A stretch of DNA of 64,000 bases from Hemicordylus capensis (taxonomy: Eukaryota > Chordata > Lepidosauria > Squamata > Cordylidae): positions 288,508,863 through 288,572,862 of the forward strand of contig NC_069660.1 of the NCBI RefSeq assembly GCF_027244095.1, in the 5' to 3' direction. Under the pieces are notes generated by a model, which was not told the origin of the DNA, did no database searches, and worked only from the letters and a program-made list of their open reading frames with translations. The position numbers and the translations under genes are program-made. Shown here one piece after another: positions 47,744 through 58,265 of the stretch. Numbering within the stretch: the stretch's first letter is position 1; the number at the start of each line of letters is the position of its first letter.

Positions 47744-48112
47744 GATTATGTGCCATCAAGTTGGTGTTGACTCTTTGTGACCACATAGATAGATTCTCTC
47801 CAGGATGATCTGTCTTCAACTTGGCCTTTAAGGTCTCTCAGTGCATTCATTGCTGTGGTGGTCGAGTCCATCCACCTTGCTGCTGGTCGTCCTTTTCTCT
47901 TGCCTTCAACTTTTCCCAGCATTACGGACTTCTCAGGGGAACTGGGTCTTCGCATAATGTGTCCAAAGTATGATAGTTTGAGCCTAGTCATTTGTGCTTC
48001 AAGTGAAAATTCTGGATTGATTTGTTCTAGGGCCCATTTGTTTCTTTTCCTGGCTGCCCATGGTATCCTCAAAAGATTTGTCTTCAACTGGTCCTACGAA
48101 CAGATGTCCAAT
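47744..48112 (-). repeat. BovB (RTE-clade) LINE C-terminal fragment
   Basis: Minus-strand translation over 113 codons shows LEAQMTRLKLSYFGHIMRRP, then LGKVEGKRKGRPAARWMD, then VEDRSSWRESIYVVTKSQ, the hallmark RTE/BovB ORF C-terminus. Its 3' end (GTGCCATCAAGTTGGTGTTG as complement) is shared with the Sauria SINE tail, which is the expected LINE-SINE partnership. Confidence 0.93.
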
Positions 48113-48511
48113 TCTTCCCCAAGGTCATGTTAGACTTCCACAGGTCTCAGAATATCTGCTTACCAACCTTCTTCCCATACCCTTCGTCAGTTGCTGAAAG
48201 GTAACTTTACACCCTAGACATAAGATGGGCCCTAACCTTCTATGTTGAACACACAGCCCTGTTTAGACAGACCAATGGACTTTTCCTGACACATGGCCTT
48301 TCACGACAAGGGCATAGAGCATCCATGCTGTCGTCTCTTGTTGGATAGTAGCAACCATCAAGCTCTGATATCAGCTTGCGGATCATCCGCCCCATCACTG
48401 GTGAGAGCACATTCAACATGAGTGCTAGCCGTGCCCATGGCCTTTGACGGGCGTCCCCATCAAGTCAATCTGTAGAGCTGCCACATGGGCAACACATGTG
48501 TCATTTATACA

Positions 48512-48790
48512 TTACATTACATTACATATTTATTTATTCATTCGATTTCTTTGCCGCCCTTCCAAAAATGGCTCAGGGCAATTTACACAGAAAAATAAGA
48601 AATAGATAAGATGGCTCCCCAGGGCTCACAATCTAAAAAGAAACATAAGATAGACACCAGTCACAGTCACTGGAAGTACTGTGATGGGGGTGCATAGGGC
48701 CAGTTATAGTCTCCCCCTGCTAAATTAAGAGAATCACCGTGTTAAAAGGTGCCTCTTTGCCAAGTTAGCAGGGGTTATCCCATTTTTCTC
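48512..48790 (-). repeat. Unclassified interspersed repeat (copy 2 of 2)
   Basis: Same family as 10390-10655, with a clearer CGCCCTTCCAAAAATGGCTC start and GCTCACAATCTAAAAAGAAA block. Nested in the DIRS fossil. Confidence 0.65.
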
Positions 48791-50694
48791 TGGATATGTG
48801 AGCCCATTGTGATGCTGCCTTTGGAAAAGCAGTCCTACGATCAATCTTTGCATGATGGTCTCTCCTGCACCCTCCTCCAGGTACATTAGCTTGTGATGTG
48901 CCCATCAGTGTAAAGTGCAGGGACCATAATGAAGAATCTCAAGTTGCCTACCTGTAACTGCAGCTCTCCTAGTGGTCACCTGTATCTTTACGCTCCCTCT
49001 CAACATCCCCGCTGCACATTGTGGTGGGAGAGGCCAGGTGTGGGAAGGGCCCTTTCCTGCCTAAACTTAGAGAGTACTAAGAGCTTGGGACATTCCTGAG
49101 TCGGTCTCCACGCATGCTCAGAGCCCATCAGTGTGAAGGTATAGGTATAATTAGAATAACTTCAGTTACAGGTAAGCAACCTGAGGTTCAGATATGGCAG
49201 AACACATCTCTTCAACCACATTTCTTTAAAAACAATCCAAGTTATGCTTTACTAAATAGTTTAAGCTTATCAGGTGTAAAATGCTGTCTATACAATATTG
49301 TATACTTGGGGTTTTTGTTTTTTTAAATATGGCAGTGTTACAAATTGACTTTCATAGGTATTTTGACATAGTGTCTTGTAAACTCTTGGAACTGTTTTTA
49401 TGTTGATATTTGCTTATGAGGTGCAAAACCTGCCTTAGGCAGGGTAGACATTTTAATAACTATCTTCAGAGCACCTAGTTGTCACCTTTTTTCCTAGTAT
49501 GACTTGTGTGCCTTTTAGGAGCTGTGTAAGAAGTGAAAATTCAGCAGGTGAAGCTTTTCCCAGTATGGGAATGAAGGCTGCTTAATTACTACATGTTTGC
49601 ATAGGTTTTTAACTATAGGAGTTCTGGCTGCAAAAGTATGTGTTTAATGGAGTGTCCCTGTGTGCATTCTCTTTCAACTGTTAAGTTTTTTTAATTTCAA
49701 CATTTAGTTAATAGAATCGTATAACCCTCCCTTAGCCCACTGCTCATCAAAATTATATACATTTTTTAAAAATTGCAATCATTTAAATATTTTGCTTAAT
49801 GTAGTTAGATTGTATGTTGTCCAAGCACTTGGCAAGCAACCACATCTGCTATGTTAAAGAGAAATTATTTTTAACTAGCTTAACCCACACAGAGCATCTG
49901 CACGTTAGTACTTGATTGCTCCCCACCCTCACCTGAGCCGCACTCCTCCTCCATCCTGTTGCTTCCATCCCCCTCACCCCGGTTGGTTGCGGCTGCAGCG
50001 TTGCTAGCGCCTATTGGCCAAGCTGCAGCCCCCTATCCCCAGAGACATCCCTACCCTCACCCGAGCCCCAGCTCCTCCTCACAGGAGGAGCAGCAGCAGC
50101 AGCAGCGGTTGACCAGGCCCTTCCTCACTGCTGCTGCCACCATGGCTGCTCGTTCCCCTCAGGCTGCTGACAGGCCCAAGGCCATCTCTTGTCTGCCTGC
50201 CTCCCCTCCGCCAGTGGCCTAGGTAGTCCCAAACAGCAGAAGTGGTTGCCTGGGCCTTTCCTTGCTGCCATTAGGCACCACCATGGCTGCCCATTCTCCA
50301 GGCCCCTTACATGCTCGGGCCCATCTCTCACCCTCCCTTCTTTCTCTCTTCTCCTCCCTTCTCTCTCTCTCTCTCTCTCCTCCCCCCACCTCTCACGCTC
50401 TTCCTGAAGTTAACAGATCTTGTTCATCTTGTTTCCTCATCTAATTCACACAACAGCAGCTTCCTTCTCCTGAAGGGGCTCTTTCTTCCCTCACAACCCT
50501 GCAGACCCCTGCCCACTAACCCCCCCCCCATATATATTCCTCTCCTCTGCAATCAATAAGATCTTCCGACCAGTAACAGTTGCATTCCAACTGTCCTTAA
50601 CCATCACAGGCTCCTTCTCCCTATCTGCATATGGCATCCCCACTGCCCAATCACCATAGTGCTACAGGCTCCTGCACTCTCGTGAGAGCTGCCA

Positions 50695-50730
<36 letters not shown>

Positions 50731-51274
50731 ACTTATGATGACATTTTACTAGTGAAAAGAACAGGGCTGCATTTAGACAGAAAATCCCTGGAAAATGTAG
50801 CAAATTCTAATAGCATTAAATGCATTTTAATCTTGTTAGTATAATAGACAAGAACTCATGACAAGTTCTTATTACTAAGAGCTACTACTAGGGACAAACT
50901 TAAGCAGAGAATCACAGTGAAAAATCTAACAGCTGAAGTAAATCTACTGTCCATTTATGGGCCTGGATCCAAAGAACCACACAACCATTCTGTATATCCA
51001 AGGGGACTTTGAAGTTAGGTTTCTCAAACCACAGCTCTCTAGACCACAATGCAAACCACTTTTGAAATGAGGGATTTCAAAAATAGCTTGTGATCAGCAT
51101 GGGAGTCTTCCATTCAAAGGGAGTGGATCAAAGGTTCCACTGGGAATTATTATTGGTAAAGCACCATTAAAGAAGTTGACAGTGTTTCATAAACAAAAAT
51201 GTCACTTTGAGAGGGCTGTCTAAATATTGATAATGGGAGACGTCAACAGGACAAGGGTAACCAAGAGAGGAAAA

Positions 51275-51508
51275 GAGCCAGCGTGGTGTAGTGGTTAGAG
51301 TGCTGGACTAGGACCGAGGAGACCCGAGTTCAAATCCCCATTCAGCCATGAAACTAGCTGGGTGACTCTGGGCCAGTCACTTCTCTCTCAGCCTAACCTA
51401 CTTCACAGGATTGTTGTGAAAGAGAAACTCAAGTATGTAGTACACCGCTCTGGGCTCCTTGGAGGAAGAGCGGGATATAAATGTAACAATAAAAATAATA
51501 ATAAAAAG
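51275..51508 (+). repeat. tRNA-derived SINE, best-preserved copy
   Basis: GAGCCAGCGTGGTGTAGTGG starts the element. The RNA polymerase III A box lies in GGTGTAGTGGTTAGAGTG, and the B box is GAGTTCAAATCC at 51326-51337. The body runs through TGGGCCAGTCACTTCTCTCT and GGAGGAAGAGCGGGATATAA to an A/T-rich tail. Similar SINEs occur widely in squamates. A gene-quality tRNA fold is not present. Confidence 0.88.
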
Positions 51509-52129
51509 TGAATGCCAACAATGAAAAATCAGACCAGATCCAGTGACTTGTATCAAGTTTGTGTTTTGATTGGGGACAAAGATCGAAGGGTTAAGCTAAA
51601 GGCATACAAGTAAAACTATATTTAGTTTGACTTTTACTGTAGCCTGTGCCAAGGGTATGTGGTAAGTTAAAAAAATATATGCAGATATTTTCTTTGGAAG
51701 TTGATATAAAAATCCTACTGATTTCAATAGAGTTGAACTGCACTCTGCATAACTGTGTACAGTCATTTAGTCTAGTAGAGACCATTTTGTTTAAAACTGT
51801 GTGCATTCCACTAGTGTTTGGTAAAGCAGTATATATAGTGAGGTATTTCCCTTCTCAGTTATTCAGTATGTGCACAGTGTTTAAATATTTCTAGATGCAA
51901 TATGTTAGATTCAATGGTAACTGGGCAGGCCCCAGCAAGCCTCACAAATAAGGTAAATGTGAATGATGAGATTCAATTTCCTGACAAGCAATTAAATGCC
52001 TCACCTGTGACTCAGAACCACTGACAATTGCCAGCAATTAACTGGAATAATGCCAGAGAGCTCAATAATTCATTTTTGAGTCCATCCAGGTGGAATTGGT
52101 ATGTCTAGCCATCTTAACAATTATATTAG

Positions 52130-52336
52130 AAGTAAAGTGTGCCATCAAGTTGATTTCGACTCCTGGCGCCCACAGAGCCCTGTGGTTTTCTTTTGGTAGA
52201 ATACAGGAGGGGTTTACCATTGTCTCCTCCCGTGCAGTATGAGATGATGCCTTTCAGCACCTTCCTATATCGATGCTGCCCGATATAGATTCAAACCGGC
52301 AGCCTTCTCCTTGTTAGTCAAGCATTTCCCCGCTGC
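52130..52336 (-). repeat. Sauria SINE, minus orientation
   Basis: GTAAAGTGTGCCATCAAGTT, TTCGACTCCTGGCGCCCACA, CAGTATGAGATGATGCCTTT and the head region TCCTTGTTAGTCAAGCATTT are present. Confidence 0.92.
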
Positions 52337-53249
52337 AGATATCTGATTTCCAGGACTATTCAGTTCCTTTGAGGGGGCTTGCCAACAAAACAGTGAGAAA
52401 TAGCTATAGTTTCTCAAAGGTGGCCAACTAGCAATCCATATTCAATGCTCTTTATTATTTTAGCTGCTGCTCGCAACATTGCATTGAAGGTACCATCTGA
52501 AGGACTGCCTCATTGCAAATGTGCTTAACTGTGTAGTCTGAGTAACAGGTGAAGCCCTACTAAACAGTCCATTGCCTTAAAGGTGAGGCAGGAAAACATG
52601 AGACAGGGCCTTTTCAATGGTGGTGCCACACTCCCTCCAGTGCCTGCTTGTCTGTGTCCCAAGTGGGCATATACAATACAAAGTAATCCCTAACTTGACC
52701 CAATTACTGCTCAGCGCTCACCTTCAGTGGGTATTGAAAGCTTGAGTTTTAGAAAAGCCTTTGCGGGGGCTTAATCTTGGATCTTCTGCTGAACTTTTTT
52801 TTTAAAAAAATCTCTGACAGATGCCAAATTTTGGAGACTATGTTGTACTTTTTAAAGAGCTTTATTTTGTCCTTCTGTACCTGGAGAACAGAAGAATACA
52901 GGTTTTATTTTTCTATAGCAAAGTGGAAGTTTGCTGCTGGGCAGTATATGATCTAAATTAATACTGGTGTAAATTCCAGCGTAGCAGCAGCCGCCTTAGG
53001 TATATTATATTATTAAACATGAGTAGCAAACTGCAGCTGGGCTAGCAGGCGCATATCTGCTCTTAAGATTCCTATTGTTAACGGTCCCCAGGGTGTGCAA
53101 ACAAAGCATTCTTCACGCACTCCAGAAAGCGAGACCCGTCGCATCTGAAAACGTAAGCCGTGCATAAGGTCTTAATGAGGTTTGTGGGGTGGGGGGGCGA
53201 CCCCCAGAAACCCAGAGGTGCATTTTTCAGCCTGGCCCTAATCCAAAAC

Positions 53250-53960
53250 GATTCTAGAACCCGGCCGGGGGAAGTGCAGTTTGAGGAAGAGGATTCGTAG
53301 AGCGAGGGCGCTGCGGGTTCGCCGTGCGCCACCAAGTGGCCATTCTTTGGCATGGCGATACCACTGGAAGGATGCTGAAGTGAGTGTAATGAAACACTAA
53401 AACACACCCACTTCACCGACCCGCTGAGCCCCAACTGACCCCCCTTCTCAGTCTCCCCCCAGAATTGGGGGGGGGGAGGTGAAGAAGAGCCTTTCCTCCC
53501 CCAGCGCCGTCTGCTGGCCAGGCGGACGGACGCGCATTCCTGGCGGTCCCTTGGGAGGTCGCAGAGGCAGAGAAAGGCTCGCTTATGCGCGCGGCAGACA
53601 CTGTCCAATTCATCCACGCTCCACCTCGGCTTCTTCTTCTGCTGCTGCTGCTGCTTTTGCTCCTGGGACGCCAGGCTCGCCAGCCATGCTGCTCCTCTCG
53701 CCGCCGGCCGCGCTGCCCTCTGCGCCCCCGCTTGCTTTCGCCTTCCTGCTGCTGTTGCTCCTGCTGGCGGGGACCCCACCGCCCGGGGTGTCGTCGGAGA
53801 ACCCCAAAGGGAAGCAGAAGGCGCTTCGCCAAAGGGAGGTGGTGGACGTGGTGAGTGGGCGGGCGGCGGCGGCGGCGGATTCTGAAGTGAAGGGCAGGGC
53901 GGGGTGTGAGGGGAAAGCCCCCCCGCCGCGCGCTGGAGCCTCGAAGGGTGCGCGTGGCCC
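53250..53960 (+). promoter_or_regulatory. CTHRC1: CpG island at the CTHRC1 promoter
   Basis: GC- and CpG-rich block surrounding the CTHRC1 first exon. A CTT/CTG triplet run lies at about 53633-53658, just upstream of the start codon. No TATA box is evident. Transcription start is not placed. Confidence 0.8.
53686..53850 (+). CDS. CTHRC1: CTHRC1 exon 1: signal peptide, residues 1-55
   Basis: Collagen triple helix repeat-containing protein 1, a secreted glycoprotein active in matrix remodelling and planar-polarity Wnt signalling. ATG at 53686 (CAGCCATGC). A long hydrophobic leader (LAFAFLLLLLLLAGTPPPG) precedes the conserved ENPKGKQKALRQREVVDV segment, near the human EIPKGKQKAQLRQREVVDL. Donor GACGTG|GTGAGT, phase 0. 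The CpG-rich leader differs from the human one, as is usual for signal peptides. Assembled length is 248 aa, against 243 in human from memory. Confidence 0.96.
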
Positions 53961-55439
53961 CAGGATCGCTGTGACTGACGGCGACGCACCCTCCCCCCCA
54001 TCCCTTCTAGCGCGTTGTCTCCTTGAATAATCTACACACTGCGCAAAACGAGCTGGTCGCGGGAGAAGCCGGACTTGACCACTGCAGAGCGGGGTGCTCG
54101 CATTTTAAAATGATCGCGCCTCGCTCTCGTATTAAAAAACAAACCACCAAAAAAACCCCCACAACCCTAGCATACTGAACATTTGTGCATCCGAGAGGAA
54201 TTATGCATGCCTTTTCCTGATGCTTTACTGTAGGCGGGAAACCTTTTATGTGGCGGCGGGGGGGGGAGGGGGCGGTATTCAGTAGTAGGACTACCTATCC
54301 ACCTGTCTGAAGTGGCATAAATTCAGAATTCTGCCCCCCACCCCTGCAAGACTTGATTGAAAGTCTGTCTACTGTCATCCGGGCGCAGAGTTGCTCTCCG
54401 GCTGCTGGATTCCAGTGTCTTGATGGTTGGTAAGCGAAGAAGCAGGCAAGAACACCCCTGTGCAGACCCCCCCTTAAGTATCTCAGGAATTCCTCCCCCT
54501 TCATTTTACTGAAAACCCCTCCCCCCCACACACACACCTAATAACTAATGCCTTCAATCCCCAGAACATATTTCTCGCTCCCAAAAAGTGACTTTCGCTT
54601 TCCCCACCTCAAATTTAAGTGACTTGCTCCTCAAGGTGTCCTGCTGCACATATGCAGGACTGTATGTGCTCAGGGTCTTGTTTGAAATGGCAAACCTCTC
54701 CTCATCTGCTTGGCATGCCAGGAAGACATAAAGCCGACTGAGAGCCACCCTGGCATCCCTACACAGCAGCCGAGGGCCTGCTTGAAACCAGTGCAATGGT
54801 GTACACACCATCTTGCTCACCTGGCATCAAGTTTAAATCAGGTTATATGACAAGTGAGGTGAAGTACTGGTGCAGCTGGGGTGGAGTCAGCAGCTGCATC
54901 GTGTCCATTGTTCAGCCAGGAGCTCTTCATTCTTTCTGCCAAGGAAATACCCACAGCTGGAAGGCCGGGCGAGAGACAGCTGTATAATCTGCTGTGGTGT
55001 GGTGGGACTTCCTGGCAGCCGAGGATGAGTAATCTGACTGATCCACTCCGCTCTTTGTTATTACTCACTGAGTCTGGACATTCAGGGAAATGGTTAGTGG
55101 GTTTCTTCAGCATTCTTCTTCCCTGTAGCTGTTCATTTCCACCTTGGACACATCAGCAGCAGAGCTGCCCTTAGCAAGCTGTGGCCACAGTCATCATTTT
55201 CTCCTCCCCCAATCCAGTCTCCATGTGTGTGCAACGCTGAGTTGTGTGCATCTACAAAATGGTTTCCTTGAAACCAAAACTGAATGATGTAGATAGTGGC
55301 TTACTGTTTGAGAGAGAGCCAAAAGCCAAGTTTAAAATTGTTAGATCCCCCCTCCATCTGTATTGCAGATCTGCCCAGCAGAAGAGAGTAGCTGTTAATA
55401 AACAAACAAACAAGCAAACTTTGTTAGCTGACCCATAAC

Positions 55440-55660
55440 AAACTGTTCTCTGGGTGGCTCACAACACAACATTTAAAAAATAAAAACCAACCAACACACA
55501 CAAAACAAAAATTTACAATGCAAAATTTTAAAATGCAAAATACAATACAAAACATGGTTAAAATGTGAAAATAAGATCAAACAGAGCAGCATAACCTTAT
55601 GTTTAACTGTGTACTATATTTTTAGCATTTAATTAAATTACTTTATTTTATAAATGTGTG
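55440..55660 (-). repeat. L2-like LINE 3' tail
   Basis: GTTCTCTGGGTGGCTCACAA followed by an A-rich stretch with AAAACATGGTTAAAATG resembles L2 3' UTR complements elsewhere in the window. Confidence 0.5.
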
Positions 55661-55663
55661 TAA

Positions 55664-55925
55664 GGTGAAGGTAAAGTTGTGCTGTCGAGTTGGTGTCAAC
55701 TCCTGGCAACCACAGAGCTCTGTAGTTTTCTTTGGTAGAATACAGGAGGGGTTTACCATTGCTCTCTCCCGTGTAGTATGAGATGATGCCTTTCACCATC
55801 TTCCTACAGTATATTGCTGCTGTCCGATATAGGTGTTTCCCATAGTGTGGGAAACATACCAGCAGGGATTCGAACCAGCAAACCCTTGCTCCCTATGCAA
55901 GTTACTTCCGTGCTGCGGCATTAGG
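55664..55925 (-). repeat. Sauria SINE, near full length
   Basis: The most complete copy here: BovB-like tail (AAGGTAAAGTTGTGCTGTCG), core (AGAATACAGGAGGGGTTTAC; TGTCCGATATAGGTGTTTCC), and tRNA-like head (GGGATTCGAACCAGCAAACC) ending TTCCGTGCTGCGGCA. Confidence 0.93.
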
Positions 55926-56154
55926 TGGTGCTAAATATGTGTACTACCTTTCAATGTTTGCAGAGCAGAGGTTAACGTAAAAAAGTAACAATCATCACAT
56001 ACTGAAATACAACATTAGAAAAGATTGAATAGCACTCTTTTAAAACAGATATAAAGTTTTTAAACTTTGGAAAATAAAAATATATTAATTTGATGTCAGA
56101 AAGATATTAGAGTAGGCCCCAGGCGAGCCTTTCTGGGGAAAGAATTCCACAGCC

Positions 56155-56455
56155 AAAAAGGGGAGGATGGCTGGACTTGTGATAGTGATCATGAATTGTC
56201 CCCTCTGCTAAGCAAGGTCTGCCTTGGTTTGCATTTGGGTGGGAAACTACACGTGATTGCCTTAGGAAGGGTCAATAGTTCAGAAGAGCATTGCATTCAG
56301 AAGGTCCCAGGTTCAATTCCTGGCATCTCCAGGTAGGGCTGGGAAAGACTCCAGCCTGTAGCCTTGGAGAGCCTCTGCCAGTCAGTGTAGACAATACTGA
56401 GCTAGATTAACCAATTTTCTGACTCAGTACAAGGAAGCATTCTATTTTCCTAAGA
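56155..56455 (+). repeat. 5S rRNA-derived SINE
   Basis: TGCTAAGCAAGGTCTGCCTT and GGTTTGCATTTGGGTGGGAA closely follow 5S rRNA (GCTAAGCAGGGTCGGGCCTGG; ACTTGGATGGGAGACC). A second tRNA-like block follows (GAAGGTCCCAGGTTCAATTC), then a shared tail (GACAATACTGAGCTAGATTA; CTGACTCAGTACAAGGAAGC). It is not a functional 5S gene. Confidence 0.78.
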
Positions 56456-56612
56456 AGGCAATTTTCTCTGCCTCACCTCAAATGGTGGGAGCACCCAGAG
56501 AAGCAATTCAAAAGATGACCACAATGCCTGGGAAAGTTGATGTGGAGTAGGCATTTGTTCAGATACTTGTTCCCTAAACCTTGTAGTGGCTTTAAAGGTA
56601 AGCACCAATACC

Positions 56613-56806
56613 CAGTGTTTCCTCTAAGGTGTGCGCATGTGTGTGCACTCATGTTTTTTGATGTCTGCTCAGTTAATTTTTGATCCCGCTCAGGTTGAAT
56701 CAGGAAGGTCCCACTCTGAATGCACATGCGCGCACACTGCCTTGAGACTGCCGCCCAGAACAAAACTCATTCTGCACAAAGATGAAAAAAATTAGAGAGA
56801 ACACTG
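56613..56806. mobile_element. hAT MITE nested in L2-like LINE
   Basis: Ends CAGTGTTTCCTCTAA and TTAGAGAGAACACTG. The 8-bp duplication ACCAATAC occurs on both sides, separated from the left terminus by one extra C. About 194 bp, no coding capacity. Confidence 0.82.
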
Positions 56807-57654
56807 ACCAATACTTTAACTTTTTATCAGAAACAGACCAAAAGCCAGTGCAGCTGTTTAAGCACTGGTAAGGTGTGCTCCTAATGACCCCACCTAATGA
56901 CCCCATCTAGCTGCCTAGGGGCTGTGTTTTGTACTAACTGCAGTTTCCAAAAAGAAGCAGCCCCATGTATAGTCAATGTATTGCAGCAGCCTAATCTGGA
57001 GGTTACCAGAGCATGGATAGTAACCAACAGGGCTGGTGTCAGAGATCAGCGTTATTGGGCCACTGCTGAGGGCCAGGGCTCTCAGAAAGGCCCACTTTGA
57101 TCCCTGAGGCCATCTCCATGCCCATGGCCTTTGTGCAGTAGTGGTAGAGTGACACTCTTGGGGACAGCACAGGTAGGAGCGGACCTATGGGGGTAACCTT
57201 GCTGAGGGCCCCCTGAAACTTGGAAGTAGCCACAGCCATCTTTTTAGGAGGGGTTCCAGCTGTCACAACATCCTCAAGTGATAAAATCTGCTCCATGCCA
57301 CTGATGCTACTTGAGCTGAACCTTAGTTTCAGGTGGATCCATGCTGAATCTGTGAGTGGCCACAGACTGCCAAACTGATCCTTTAGGAAGGGTGCAACAC
57401 TGTCCAGAAGAGGCTGGACTCTACATCCCTGAACAGATAACCATTCACCAACTGTTGCTCTGTCTTGTCAGGTCTGAGCTTCAGTTTATTAGCCCTCGTC
57501 CAGGGATTACTGATGTCTGGGATTACTGATCCCAGATAGTGGCTGACATACCATGCAACACTCTGTGTGTGTTTAGTGCAACACAGATGCTGCTGCATCT
57601 TCCTAATGCAAGTTACAAAAGTGCACACTTGCAGAACTGCCAAAAATGTGCAAG

Positions 57655-57832
57655 GGGTTTGCACAACTCCTATATTGGGCAGCAGCAATATAGGAAGATG
57701 CTGAAAGGCAGTACCTCGTAATGTGTGGGAGAAGGCAATGGTAAACCACTCCTGTAGTCTACCAAGAAAACCACATGGCTCTGTGGTCGCCAGGAGTCGA
57801 CACCTGACTTGATGGCACAACCTTAATATCTG
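57655..57832 (+). repeat. Sauria SINE, plus orientation, head missing
   Basis: TATTGGGCAGCAGCAATATA, GGAAGATGCTGAAAGGCAGT, GGCAATGGTAAACCACTCCT and TGACTTGATGGCACAACCTT give the core and BovB-like 3' tail in order. Confidence 0.92.
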
Positions 57833-58265
57833 AAAAACAAGCCTTTCCTTGGTTACTTTAGAAATCACTTCTTTAGTGACGTTTGTGTCTCTGCCACACC
57901 TGAGATTTTGCCCCGCTTTTGATTACTAGTATGCTACTTCCATCCCCCACATAATGTGTGCCCAAAGCACTTCACTTACATATAATATCTTCCTGTAATC
58001 CTTGTCGTATTATCCCTGTATTGCAAATGGGAGAGTGGGCGTGAGATAAATTGGCTTGTTTAAGGCTGCTTAGTGGGCTTGTGAAAAGCAAGGCTTAGTT
58101 AAAAATGGGGACTTCCTGATTTGAGAAGCAAGATCAAGCCGACTGGTTCTGTGTCCAACAGAAGCTGGCTGTGTAAACTGCAGACTGGCTGGATCTTGTG
58201 GTAATTACAAACCTACCTCTTTCCCCACTCGAAGTAATATTTCAAGTTTAAACAACGTATATAAT

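Larger units (their letters stand above)
45119..49187 (+). mobile_element. Second DIRS-type element, heavily degraded fossil with nested LINEs
   Basis: Inverted terminal repeats pair 45119-45222 with 49056-49187 (TTCACACTGCTGGGCTC on the left against GAGCCCATCAGTGTGAAG on the right). An internal complementary region at 48901-48993 joins complements of both ends. Gag-like remnants lie around 46.5-47.6 kb and recombinase-like remnants around 48.1-48.5 kb; the reverse transcriptase region is largely missing. It is broken many times and clearly older than the DIRS at 21.7 kb. CR1, L2-like, BovB and another repeat are inserted into it. Confidence 0.85.
49188..53240. other. Intergenic DNA upstream of CTHRC1
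   Basis: Contains a C-rich, low-CpG, CAG-containing stretch (49915-50560), a compound (CA)n(GA)n microsatellite (about 50692-50731), a tRNA-derived SINE, a Sauria SINE and an L2-like fragment (about 52600-52800). Remaining parts, including 50740-51270, are unclassified. Confidence 0.6.
56050..57520 (-). repeat. L2-like LINE, minus orientation, composite with nested inserts
   Basis: L2-type 3' sequence as complement (AGCCTTTCTGGGGAAAGAAT; ATTGCAGCAGCCTAATCTGG; TTGTCAGGTCTGAGCTTCAG) in pieces. A 5S-derived SINE (56155-56455) and a hAT MITE (56613-56806) are inserted, and the block at about 57030-57290 is foreign and unclassified. Confidence 0.65.

Noticed and set aside
48901-48993. A short regulatory palindrome near 48.9 kb
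   Set aside because: It pairs with both ends of the 45.1-49.2 kb element and is better explained as a DIRS internal complementary region.
49870-50740. A second Helitron, CpG island or novel gene in the C-rich stretch
   Set aside because: An ACTAG-like word at the left edge suggested a Helitron end, but no terminal hairpin or TC start is visible; CpG is low and open frames are low-complexity.
51275-51350. A true tRNA gene
   Set aside because: A and B boxes are present but the sequence continues into a SINE body, and a complete cloverleaf is not apparent.
56205-56260. A functional 5S rRNA gene
   Set aside because: Only part of the 5S-like sequence is present and it is fused to a SINE body; the copy at 29693-29992 shows the same arrangement.
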